A stretch of DNA of 28,018 nucleotides from a virus: positions 1 through 28,018 of the IMG/VR virus record IMGVR_UViG_3300033182_001093. One strand, written 5' to 3'. The notes beneath the pieces are model-generated. The model worked only from the letters and a program-made list of their open reading frames with translations, made no database searches and had not been told where the DNA came from. A program made the position numbers and the translations under genes. This document shows positions 21,225 to 27,050 of this stretch, one piece after another; within the stretch, counting starts at the first letter, position 1; each line of letters starts with the position of its first letter.

Positions 21225-21768
21225 TGGATACTTTGATTTTTTTCAAGAAGGTATTGTCTGGAATTATGATACAAAGAAGTCTTCTAAAGAGGTTCCGCAG
21301 AACGGAAGTTTTGAAATTAAGTATCCTTTCTGTCGCCTTCTCGGATTCTTGCAAGATGGCAAGAAGAATGGGTATTGGAGTATCCGTTGGAATAAGGGAG
21401 GTTTCCAAGAGGAGACTGGAACTGAGGGTGAGTACAAAGATGGAAAGAAGCACGGTAAGTGGAGATATAGAGAATATTCTCTTTATCATTATTTGCAGTA
21501 CCGTGTAATCGCACCGCTCATGTCAGAAGGTGAATATATAGATGGAAAAAAGGACGGGAAATGGGTCTACTATCGGCGTGATCTTTACTCGCAAGGTGAT
21601 TCTTTTGACACTGAGATCTTCAGACCTTTCAAGTACGACACCAATCAATTCGGTGACGAGTCGGATGTCTTCCGATTCATCAAAATTTATGATAATGGTG
21701 AATTAAAGAAATCATTTTACGAGTGCAAGAAAGGCAAAATTTTGAAAGCAGGGGAGGCAGTAGCATGA
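21217..21768 (+). CDS. MORN-repeat-like protein, first of tandem pair
   Basis: The protein has 183 residues. Three MORN-variant motifs are visible: GFLQDGKKNGYWSIRW, GEYKDGKKHGKWRYREY and GEYIDGKKDGKWVYYRR. Each has the G-x-Y/F-x-D-G-K-x-x-G-x-W pattern of MORN/YwqK-type repeats, which form open beta sheets. The ATG at 21217 has GGGAGGG five bases upstream; an ATG at 21199 lies inside the previous gene. Function is unknown. It is similar in layout to the next gene (21795-22412), so the pair probably arose by duplication. Confidence 0.72.
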   Translation: MINGYFDFFQEGIVWNYDTKKSSKEVPQNGSFEIKYPFCRLLGFLQDGKKNGYWSIRWNKGGFQEETGTEGEYKDGKKHGKWRYREYSLYHYLQYRVIAPLMSEGEYIDGKKDGKWVYYRRDLYSQGDSFDTEIFRPFKYDTNQFGDESDVFRFIKIYDNGELKKSFYECKKGKILKAGEAVA

Positions 21769-21794
21769 TCTTGCCCATAACTACAGGAGAAAAA

Positions 21795-22412
21795 ATGAAA
21801 AATATAAGTATTGATTTCGGCGGAATGATAATTCAAATACCTCTCAAGGATGGGAAGCCACATGGTGAGTTTTATGTTGATGGGCCAGTGGGTTTTATCA
21901 AAGGGGAATTCAAAGACGGTAAGAGACACGGAAAATGGTCCTCTGATTATGACTTCCGAGGCTACTCAGATGACGGAGACAACGGAGAATTCAAAGACGG
22001 TAAGAAACATGGTAAATGGGAGCATTATGAATATGATGCTGAGAACTTCGGAGAAGATAGCAGACTTAGCTATCTTTTGAGCGAAGGTAATTACGATCAA
22101 GGCAAGAAGGTAGGCACTTGGGTTTACTACCGATACACCCGAGAAGGTGTAGAGCATGAGATATTTGAAGGTCTTGATGAGGGGATTGTGAAATGTAAGG
22201 AGTACTATGACTCAGGTAATCTTCTTCGTAGGTCATTCTTCAATGACGAACATGCTTTTCATGGTCCGTTGACTGTGTACGACGAAAATGGGAAGCCTCA
22301 AACTACTGAGTATATAGATGGTATCCGTCACAAGAATAGCTTCGAGGCTTTTGAGCAAGACTTGAAAGCGTTGATCGAAAAACATTTTACAGGAGAAGGA
22401 GAGAGCGCATGA
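21795..22412 (+). CDS. MORN-repeat-like protein, second of tandem pair
   Basis: The protein has 205 residues. Three or four MORN-variant motifs are visible: GEFKDGKRHGKWSSDYDF, GEFKDGKKHGKWEHYEYD, GNYDQGKKVGTWVYYRY and, more weakly, GPLTVYDENGKPQTTEYIDG. The ATG at 21795 is set by the ACTACAGGAG element at 21780-21789; the frame runs further upstream to the end of the first copy. Repeats share strong DNA similarity with the first gene. MORN-type proteins are seldom described in phages; their role here is unknown. Confidence 0.74.
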   Translation: MKNISIDFGGMIIQIPLKDGKPHGEFYVDGPVGFIKGEFKDGKRHGKWSSDYDFRGYSDDGDNGEFKDGKKHGKWEHYEYDAENFGEDSRLSYLLSEGNYDQGKKVGTWVYYRYTREGVEHEIFEGLDEGIVKCKEYYDSGNLLRRSFFNDEHAFHGPLTVYDENGKPQTTEYIDGIRHKNSFEAFEQDLKALIEKHFTGEGESA

Positions 22413-22519
22413 TCTTACTATTCAAAGTTATGGAAGAAGTTTGTGTGTCTATCCTGTCATTGTTCTATGACAGGAAGTATATAGATCGGGCCTTGGGCCG
22501 TGATGAGTCAAAAAAATAA
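22409..22519 (+). CDS. 36-residue peptide after the MORN genes
   Basis: The ATG overlaps the TGA of the MORN-like gene. The 36-residue product begins MILLFKVMEEVCVSILSLFY and ends RALGRDESKK, a hydrophobic start followed by a charged tail. A ribosome-like AGGAGAAGGAG lies upstream. Both MORN-like genes end in the same bases (GCATGATCTT), which would also give this start after the first copy. It is an uncertain call. Confidence 0.4.
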   Translation: MILLFKVMEEVCVSILSLFYDRKYIDRALGRDESKK

Positions 22520-22540
22520 CCTTAACTACAGGAGGACAAG

Positions 22541-22711
22541 ATGATTTATTGTAAAAATTGTGGGAACGTAACTTCAGTAAGGAGTTATGAGGAATACGTC
22601 AAGCTCAATCCAAAAACAGAGTTTACTCGTGACGAGTTCTATGGAGCATGTTCCCTATGTGCAGATGATGATGACCGATTCGGAATCGGTCTGATAGAAA
22701 TTGACGAGTGA
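22541..22711 (+). CDS. 56-residue four-cysteine zinc-ribbon protein
   Basis: The ATG follows an ACTACAGGAGG element (22525-22535). The protein reads MIYCKNCGNVTSVRSYEEY... and ends ...GACSLCADDDDRFGIGLIEI. Its CxxC pairs (C4/C7 and C37/C40) are separated by 29 residues and make a likely zinc ribbon. It is short enough to be missed by length limits, but the ribosome element and cysteine spacing make it convincing. Function unknown. Confidence 0.65.
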   Translation: MIYCKNCGNVTSVRSYEEYVKLNPKTEFTRDEFYGACSLCADDDDRFGIGLIEIDE

Positions 22712-22753
22712 CAATAATTTTATTTATAGAAAAATAAATTTAATTATTTTCCC

Positions 22754-22790
22754 AAAAAAATAAAAGCCTACTCCCTTATAGGGTGAAGGC
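22754..22790 (-). terminator. Leftward intrinsic-terminator-like hairpin inside rightward operon
   Basis: On the minus strand an imperfect stem (22766-22790, GCC...GGC with two internal mismatches and a five-base loop) is followed by TTTTATTTTTTT. On the plus strand the same hairpin is followed only by As. It would stop leftward (antisense) transcription, possibly read-through from the convergent module. Confidence 0.5.
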
Positions 22791-22832
22791 AAAAAAATTA
22801 ACTAGCTTAAAGCTAAACTACAGGAGAAAAAA

Positions 22833-23051
22833 ATGCACAAAATGCAAAATTTCGAAGAGGGTATGTCGGTTCAGGATTTAATTAAAGTAGTCAAGGAAAT
22901 ACAAGACCAAACAAAGTCTTTGTCTTATCTTGAGATTAAAGAGAGCGTCGAAACGCTTTTGGCTCAAGATTTGGGTGAGGATTTTCTAAAGGGTTTCTAT
23001 TTCGCTCCCCTATTACTTGAGATAGTTAATAGGTTAGAGGACGAAGAATAA
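22833..23051 (+). CDS. Small early protein, unknown function
   Basis: The protein has 72 residues and is predicted helical (NFEEGMSVQDLIKVVKEIQD, LSYLEIKESVETLLAQDLGE, FLKGFYFAPLLLEIVNRLED). The start is fixed by ACTACAGGAG at 22817-22826. A short palindrome (TAGCTTAAAGCTA) lies just before the element. No family recognised. Confidence 0.6.
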   Translation: MHKMQNFEEGMSVQDLIKVVKEIQDQTKSLSYLEIKESVETLLAQDLGEDFLKGFYFAPLLLEIVNRLEDEE

Positions 23052-23065
23052 CCTTTCATTCATTC

Positions 23066-23090
23066 GCAGGTTGTCACGATGGCAACCTGC
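23066..23090 (+). other. Hairpin GCAGGTTG...CAACCTGC before an ACTACAGGAG element
   Basis: A perfect 8-bp stem with a nine-base loop ends three bases before the element at 23094. No U tract follows. It resembles a processing or translation-control stem and repeats the hairpin-then-element pattern. Confidence 0.5.
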
Positions 23091-23111
23091 TTAACTACAG
23101 GAGGACATAAT

Positions 23112-23648
23112 ATGTTCAGAGATCGAGAAGTCGACTACATCTCCCCACTAGATGCTTTAGGTTTTTTGGGAGTTCATGGCATCGAAGTGAAGGATGACAA
23201 AAAGATAATTGAAATGGGGAAGGGTTATCTTTACCGAAGTGATTTGGTAGAGATGTTTTATTTGATGTTTGATTTCCCTGAAGCAGGATTCATTTCGATG
23301 GAGTGTGATTTTATTGATGATAATGGAGATCACGTTAGTGGTTGTTGGGACCCCAGAATAGAGATGTGGAGGCAAGGAGAAGCAACCCTTGCCTTGGTTT
23401 GTAAAAACTATCGAGGGGATGAGTCTTATGCCAAGACTCTTTACTTATCTTTCGATAACTTCAAAGAAAAGTTAGAAGCTTTTATAAAGATTCCAGAATT
23501 CGAGGACTTTTTGGAAGAAACTCATTACTACAACGCCTGCGGTGAAATAGAAGCATTTTTTTGCTTTTTGATAACGGGAGAGTTACTCGAAGAACCAGAA
23601 ATATTTAAGGAAATTTCTGGGGATATGGAATGGCTTTACGACAATTAA
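23112..23648 (+). CDS. Acidic early protein, unknown function
   Basis: The protein has 178 residues, is acidic and rich in Phe/Tyr (YISPLDALGFLGVHGIEVKD, LVEMFYLMFDFPEAGFISME, LEETHYYNACGEIEAFFCFL). The ATG at 23112 was set by the ACTACAGGAGG element; the frame could extend to an ATG at 23079. No domain was recognised. Acidic surface and early timing are compatible with a host-inhibiting role, but nothing shows it. Confidence 0.65.
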   Translation: MFRDREVDYISPLDALGFLGVHGIEVKDDKKIIEMGKGYLYRSDLVEMFYLMFDFPEAGFISMECDFIDDNGDHVSGCWDPRIEMWRQGEATLALVCKNYRGDESYAKTLYLSFDNFKEKLEAFIKIPEFEDFLEETHYYNACGEIEAFFCFLITGELLEEPEIFKEISGDMEWLYDN

Positions 23649-23668
23649 TTAATTTACAGGGAGATAGC

Positions 23669-23938
23669 ATGAATATAAAAATAAATGAATTAAGTTTTAA
23701 CGAGAAAGAAATAGAGGCATTGTTCCCAGTGTCTCAAGACACTACTAGAAAAGAGGCGTGGGTATTCATTTCTGGGGATATTTTCGATAAGGATGAGCAA
23801 GGCAAAGCCTGTTATCCAGAAGCCCAATTTTTAGACGCTAAAATATTAGCTTCGTTGTTCAAAGAAAAAGGCTACAAAGCTGCTATATTTTTCTGCGAAA
23901 TTACTTTGCACTATATGGTGTTTCGCAGCTTAGATTAA
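23669..23938 (+). CDS. Small early protein, unknown function
   Basis: The protein has 89 residues (NIKINELSFNEKEIEALFPV, WVFISGDIFDKDEQGKACYP, LHYMVFRSLD). A variant ribosome site TTTACAGGGAG precedes the ATG at 23669; an upstream in-frame ATG at 23630 lies inside the previous gene. No family recognised. A strong terminator follows at 23987. Confidence 0.6.
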   Translation: MNIKINELSFNEKEIEALFPVSQDTTRKEAWVFISGDIFDKDEQGKACYPEAQFLDAKILASLFKEKGYKAAIFFCEITLHYMVFRSLD

Positions 23939-23941
23939 TGA

Positions 23942-24016
23942 TATAATTCTCGTGTTTCCATTTCGGAAGCTACGCTCTATTCAGAACCCTCGATCGTCTG
24001 CGTCGAGGGTTTTTTC
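23942..24016 (+). ncRNA. Possible small RNA (promoter box to terminator)
   Basis: A perfect TATAAT (23942-23947) is followed about 60 bases later by a strong terminator (23987-24016), with a minor TTCC-ATTTC-GGAA stem between. There is no good -35 box and no open frame. A short RNA of about 60 bases would result if the box is active, but the box may be chance. Confidence 0.3.
23987..24016 (+). terminator. Intrinsic terminator at end of early operon segment
   Basis: A perfect 7-bp stem CCCTCGA/TCGAGGG with a nine-base loop is followed by TTTTTT. It would end the main early transcript before the GIY-YIG gene, which has its own promoter just after. Confidence 0.9.
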
Positions 24017-24029
24017 ATTAGGTCTGCTT

Positions 24030-24058
24030 TTGTGCAAATGAGTTAAGTAATTTACAAT
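24030..24058 (+). promoter_or_regulatory. Sigma70-type promoter for GIY-YIG gene
   Basis: TTGTGC (24030-24035) and TACAAT (24053-24058) are exactly 17 bases apart. The expected start point lies near the GTG start codon at 24065, so the message could be leaderless. Confidence 0.6.
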
Positions 24059-24064
24059 AGCTTT

Positions 24065-24427
24065 GTGAAAAAGTCTGCAATTTTAGAGCGAGCTAATTTA
24101 AGTAGTCACCAGACGAGGAAAACTCGTGCCGTGTACCTACTTTTCTGCGAAGAAGAAGTGGTCTATATAGGTATAACTGATAATCTCGATTGGAGATTAA
24201 AAACTCATAACATCGTCAAAAAATCTGAGTATGATAGCTGCTATTTCCTTGAGGTCCCATTTGAAACTGACAGTGCCGATGGTGGACTTTCTAGAGCGAT
24301 TGAAAAAGCGTTTATCAAACAGTTTAATCCACGCTTAAATACTGATCTGAAAGATGGAAAATTAACTTACCCAGAAGTCTGGTTGCTACGACAAATTTTT
24401 GGTGACGATCTTGAAATTGAGTATTAA
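24065..24427 (+). CDS. GIY-YIG nuclease
   Basis: The protein has 120 residues. VYLL (23-26), VYIG (33-36), R44, E80 and N88/N92 match the catalytic core of GIY-YIG endonucleases. The protein is short, with no obvious extra DNA-binding domain, so it resembles small UvrC/SLX1-like or stand-alone nucleases more than a full homing enzyme. It starts with GTG, lies just after a terminator, and has its own promoter. It may act in repair, resolution or DNA breakdown. Its role in this phage is not shown. Confidence 0.85.
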   Translation: MKKSAILERANLSSHQTRKTRAVYLLFCEEEVVYIGITDNLDWRLKTHNIVKKSEYDSCYFLEVPFETDSADGGLSRAIEKAFIKQFNPRLNTDLKDGKLTYPEVWLLRQIFGDDLEIEY

Positions 24428-24428
24428 A

Positions 24429-24602
24429 ATGCATTCTGAAATTGAAGAAATCAAAGCTGAAATTGAGTACCTAAAAAGACATTTTAATGCTGCGTCAAAG
24501 CTAATCCAAATGTTGACAGAAGAAGTTACTAAATTGAGATGTGAGCAGGATTTTTTGAAAGAAGAATTGCTTAAAGTCTACGACAAAAGCCTTTGGAATT
24601 AA
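24429..24602 (+). CDS. 57-residue coiled-coil protein
   Basis: The ATG at 24429 lies one base after the stop of the GIY-YIG gene. The protein is a long charged helix (MHSEIEEIKAEIEYLKRHFN, ASKLIQMLTEEVTKLRCEQD, FLKEELLKVYDK) with heptad-like spacing. It may partner the nuclease, with which it is probably coupled. A longer frame begins at 24399 but overlaps the nuclease. Confidence 0.6.
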   Translation: MHSEIEEIKAEIEYLKRHFNAASKLIQMLTEEVTKLRCEQDFLKEELLKVYDKSLWN

Positions 24603-24621
24603 CCCAGAATCAGGAGAAGAA

Positions 24622-25188
24622 ATGATTGAAATATCCCCCGAATTTCGCACCGCTTTAGAAAAATTAAAAAAATCTCACCCTGAGCTTAGTTACCTGATTG
24701 GAGCGCAGTGGGCCTTGGAGAGCAATTTTGGCAGAAGCAAACTTGCTAAAGAAAATTTCAATTTTGCGGGCCTTGGATATCGAGATTTATCAAATTATTT
24801 ACCTCTAGAAACTCTTCAAAGAGTTCACGAAGTCACGTACATGGGTCAAGATCAAGATCGAAAATCGTATCTTAAACTGGACGATCCTGCGGATTTCGCT
24901 CAAGTCTTTTTCGCTTTTTTGAAACGTCCAATATATAAAATCCAATTTGGCGGTAGAGGTTTTTCAGAACAAAATTTGTATCCGTGGAAATGGATTGACC
25001 ATCCCTTACTATTTTTATCACACATAGCTACCAAAGGTTTCTGCGGTTGGACTCCTTCGGTCAAAAGAAAAGACTACGAAACAGACGAGGAATATTACCG
25101 AGACACCCATGCAGATTACGTCAAATCAGTTTTAGAATGTTCGTTGTCCGAGAACTATCGTCAAATTTACAACTCGATTGGTGCGTGA
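24622..25188 (+). CDS. Peptidoglycan hydrolase (glucosaminidase, GH73-like) - candidate lysin
   Basis: The protein has 188 residues. The segment SYLIGAQWALESNFGRSKLA followed by KENFNFAGLGYR has the catalytic Glu (E33) in ALES-x-FGxS and the following LAKENFN block typical of FlgJ/GH73 glucosaminidases. It would cleave the glycan strand at lysis. There is no signal peptide, so it probably depends on the holin, which lies in the late operon on the opposite strand. AGGAG lies nine bases before the ATG. Confidence 0.8.
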   Translation: MIEISPEFRTALEKLKKSHPELSYLIGAQWALESNFGRSKLAKENFNFAGLGYRDLSNYLPLETLQRVHEVTYMGQDQDRKSYLKLDDPADFAQVFFAFLKRPIYKIQFGGRGFSEQNLYPWKWIDHPLLFLSHIATKGFCGWTPSVKRKDYETDEEYYRDTHADYVKSVLECSLSENYRQIYNSIGA

Positions 25189-25191
25189 GCC

Positions 25192-25371
25192 GTGAGCCAA
25201 AAAGCAAGTAAAAAAATGGGCGAAATACGAGACATCGTCACGAACTACTACACAGGAGAAAAGTGGTTTTTAGTTGATCGCAAGGGCGATGGGCAGTTTA
25301 CTTATGTCCCCGAATCGGACTATAAAAAACTCAAAGAAGAAGAATTAGTTTCTGTCGATCCAATCAGCTAA
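25192..25371 (+). CDS. 59-residue protein, unknown function
   Basis: A GTG at 25192, four bases after the lysin stop, or an ATG at 25216 in the same frame, begins a protein ending ...VSVDPIS. The visible sequence (GEIRDIVTNYYTGEKWFLVD, RKGDGQFTYVPESDYKKLKE) looks like a small beta domain. No clear ribosome site precedes either start. The end overlaps the end of the convergent minus-strand gene by 27 bases, which makes both calls plausible but not certain. Confidence 0.5.
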   Translation: MSQKASKKMGEIRDIVTNYYTGEKWFLVDRKGDGQFTYVPESDYKKLKEEELVSVDPIS

Positions 25372-25512
25372 TTCCTGTAAAAGCTGCTTCCTTGCTTTTG
25401 ATTCTGCAAGCGAGGTTTGTGTGGGTGAATCCAAAAAATCAAACTGATTTTTCTCATGCTGTTCTTCGATCCATTTGCGAAGTTTGCGAAAGATGTATAT
25501 CTTTTCACGCAT
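25345..25512 (-). CDS. Small helical protein of leftward module
   Basis: The ATG at 25512 was chosen because AGGGGAG lies six bases upstream; the longer frame to 25638 would overlap the previous gene by 134 bases. The 55-residue product (MREKIYIFRKLRKWIEEQHE...LADWIDRN) is helical and charged. It overlaps the stop of the upstream zinc-binding gene by eight bases, and its end overlaps the convergent plus-strand gene by 27 bases. Confidence 0.55.
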   Translation of the reverse strand: MREKIYIFRKLRKWIEEQHEKNQFDFLDSPTQTSLAESKARKQLLQELADWIDRN

Positions 25513-25915
25513 CTTTTTCTCCCCTGCAAACGGGACAAAATCCTCCATCTCTTCTAGACCGTTTATAAACTCTCCCGCAGCAATTAAGACATAGCTGCCA
25601 ACCTTCGGGCATAGCCTCAAAATCCTCCTGCGGTCCATATCCGATCACAACACTTTCGTTTCTTCTTTCCGCAGATTTTTTTATTTGGGCTTGAGTTTTT
25701 TCTCTCGCTATTTTCGTCAGGATTTTTTTGTTTGTGTTAGCGCATTTGAGAGAACAGTAGAAATTTTTTGTTTTGAAAGATGCTCTTGAGATTGAGCGAG
25801 GTCTATAAAAGATTTTTGAGCAAGGCTCATATCGACAATTTTTTTGATCCGTATTTTCTGAAAAATTCGGATCGTCTGGAGTGACTCGCTTAGTTTCTTT
25901 TTTTCTCTTCTTCAT
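25505..25915 (-). CDS. Double zinc-binding protein
   Basis: The ATG at 25915 follows GGGAAGAGG, so the longer frame to 25969 was rejected. The 136-residue protein has two cysteine sites. The first is NCRYEPC (C27, C32) with YCSLKC (C54, C58), and the second is CLNC (C109, C112) with CPVC (C127, C130). A basic Lys/Arg-rich linker joins them. Such layouts bind zinc and often nucleic acid or protein. It is one of four small cysteine-rich genes in this module. Function unknown. Confidence 0.7.
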   Translation of the reverse strand: MKKRKKETKRVTPDDPNFSENTDQKNCRYEPCSKIFYRPRSISRASFKTKNFYCSLKCANTNKKILTKIAREKTQAQIKKSAERRNESVVIGYGPQEDFEAMPEGWQLCLNCCGRVYKRSRRDGGFCPVCRGEKDA

Positions 25916-26036
25916 CCTCTTCCCAAATCTCGAGGCATTTACAACATTCCAAAACGATTTTTTTCTCAACTTTTTTTTGGAACATTTTTATTAACTTCGA
26001 GCCGCAGCTCGGACATTGTTTTTTATAACGTTTCAT
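25890..26036 (-). CDS. 48-residue zinc-ribbon protein
   Basis: The frame begins MKRYKKQCPSCGSKLIKMFQ and ends in EEDEEEKKRN. Cysteines 8/11 (CPSC) and a second pair CCKC (C31/C34) form a probable zinc ribbon. The charged tail overlaps the start of the next gene by 26 bases. A weak GGAAAG lies upstream of the ATG. The frame is too short for usual length limits. Confidence 0.6.
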   Translation of the reverse strand: MKRYKKQCPSCGSKLIKMFQKKVEKKIVLECCKCLEIWEEDEEEKKRN

Positions 26037-26087
26037 GGTAATATCTTTCCGATATTTTTTAACTTTTAACTAAAGTTTGAATTGGGT

Positions 26088-26130
26088 ATAAAACTCATCA
26101 TTCGATAATTTTCGTCTGGTGAGTTTTTTG
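26088..26130 (-). terminator. Weak leftward terminator candidate
   Basis: On the minus strand AAACTCACC and GATGAGTTT pair around a loop of about 18 bases and are followed by TTAT. The stem is imperfect and the loop long, so this is a low-confidence call. Confidence 0.3.
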
Positions 26131-26256
26131 CTTTTCGGATTCAAAATTATACAAGTTCCAAAGCTTTTCTAAATCAAATTCAGGCTTAGTTAGTTCTTTA
26201 ATTTTTAGCTCAAGTCGTTTTATTCTTTTCTCTAACTTTTCTATTTTTTCTTCCAT
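26098..26256 (-). CDS. 52-residue coiled-coil protein
   Basis: The ATG shares one base with the TAA of the upstream gene (TAATG). The first half (MEEKIEKLEKRIKRLELKIK) is a coiled coil with heptads; the second half contains PEFDLEKLWNLYNF. No family recognised. It ends at an A/T-rich hairpin-like sequence. Confidence 0.55.
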   Translation of the reverse strand: MEEKIEKLEKRIKRLELKIKELTKPEFDLEKLWNLYNFESEKQKTHQTKIIE

Positions 26257-26378
26257 TAATTTATAACTTTCTTGACTTCAAGCCAATAAAATTTTTCTTT
26301 GTTATTAACTGTAAAACCGTTGGGGCACGTACACTCTAGTCGCTGTTGCTTACAAGTGGAGCATTTTTTCTTTTTCAT
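26256..26378 (-). CDS. 40-residue cysteine-rich protein
   Basis: The ATG overlaps the stop of the upstream gene by four bases (ATGA). The product, MKKKKCSTCKQQRLECTCPN followed by GFTVNNKEKFYWLEVKKVIN, has four cysteines as CSTC and CTC and is basic at the N-terminus. It is likely a small metal-binding or regulatory protein. It is too short for routine gene calling. Confidence 0.55.
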   Translation of the reverse strand: MKKKKCSTCKQQRLECTCPNGFTVNNKEKFYWLEVKKVIN

Positions 26379-26554
26379 AGCTTGCAGTTCAGTCCTTCCT
26401 CTGTCGTAAAGTAACTTCGAACAATAACTTCGTGGTCCGTGGAATCTTCAATTTTGTCTGCTTCTCTTTTGATCTTAGTTGCGAGATCAAAAATCTCTTC
26501 GTGATCTAACTTTGCCATTTTTACTTTTACCTCTACGATCAACTGGCTGCTCAT
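26375..26554 (-). CDS. 59-residue protein, unknown function
   Basis: The ATG at 26554 follows GGGAGAG; an internal ATG at 26518 and an upstream TTG at 26590 are alternatives. The product (MSSQLIVEVKVKMAKLDHEE, IFDLATKIKREADKIEDSTD, HEVIVRSYFTTEEGLNCKL) alternates beta strand and helix. It overlaps the upstream zinc-ribbon gene by 68 bases in another frame, so one of the two starts or genes may be wrong. Confidence 0.5.
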   Translation of the reverse strand: MSSQLIVEVKVKMAKLDHEEIFDLATKIKREADKIEDSTDHEVIVRSYFTTEEGLNCKL

Positions 26555-26636
26555 ATTCTCTCCCGCATTCTGGACATTGATACTCTTCAACGATACGAGT
26601 GCTATGATAACAAAAAGAACAAATTTTCATATACAT
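26487..26636 (-). CDS. 49-residue zinc-ribbon protein
   Basis: The ATG at 26636 is preceded by GAGG seven bases upstream. The protein, MYMKICSFCYHSTRIVEEYQ followed by CPECGREYEQ and a basic tail (RRGKSKNGKVRSRRDF), has C6/C9 and C21/C24, a compact zinc ribbon with a nucleic-acid-binding-like basic tail. A TCGCATA core related to the divergent promoter element lies upstream (26678-26685). Its end overlaps the next gene in another frame. Confidence 0.6.
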   Translation of the reverse strand: MYMKICSFCYHSTRIVEEYQCPECGREYEQPVDRRGKSKNGKVRSRRDF

Positions 26637-26688
26637 TTGTTTACCTCTATATTAATTTATATTATTTTATAGAAAGATATGCGATAAA

Positions 26689-27000
26689 TCAATTAATTTG
26701 ATTGCCCTCTGGAATATCTAATTCGACTCGGATTTCATATTCTTCGTCTTCGCAATCTTCGGGTTGTCCGAAATCTTGCGGTAAAGCATAGGTCATACAC
26801 GCTGAGATGATTTCTAACGCAGCTTTTTCATTGGGAGCACCTTGGATCACCATCTCGAATACTTTAGTCAGAACACCTGACACACCTGCCGATGCGTCTA
26901 TTCCTTCCTCTTTCATCTTCTTAAAAAGTCTGTCGCAGAATTTTCTTGCTCTGTGAAAATCGACGACATCTTTATCTTCTTTTTTTTCATCATCGCACAT
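26689..27000 (-). CDS. Small acidic-ended protein, unknown function
   Basis: The ATG at 27000 was chosen because AAGG lies seven bases upstream. The longer frame to 27051 would translate the terminator hairpin (giving MKPPDFFFWGFF). The 103-residue product is mostly helical (DVVDFHRARKFCDRLFKKMK, GVLTKVFEMVIQGAPNEKAA) with an acidic tail (QPEDCEDEEYEIRVELDIPE). No family recognised. It lies just after a terminator, so attenuation is possible. Confidence 0.6.
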   Translation of the reverse strand: MCDDEKKEDKDVVDFHRARKFCDRLFKKMKEEGIDASAGVSGVLTKVFEMVIQGAPNEKAALEIISACMTYALPQDFGQPEDCEDEEYEIRVELDIPEGNQIN

Positions 27001-27015
27001 TTTTTTAACCTTAAT

Positions 27016-27045
27016 AAAAAACCCCCAGAAAAAAAAATCTGGGGG
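27016..27045 (-). terminator. Leftward intrinsic terminator before the 103-residue gene
   Basis: On the minus strand an 8-bp stem CCCCCAGA/TCTGGGGG with an eight-T loop is followed by TTTTTTATT. It lies between the ribbon-helix-helix gene and the 103-residue gene, so it would end the replication transcript or act as an attenuator. Confidence 0.85.
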
Positions 27046-27050
27046 TTTCA

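Noticed and set aside
25513-25638. Longer start for the gene ending at 25345
   Set aside because: It would overlap the upstream zinc-binding gene by 134 bases, while the ATG at 25512 has a strong ribosome site.
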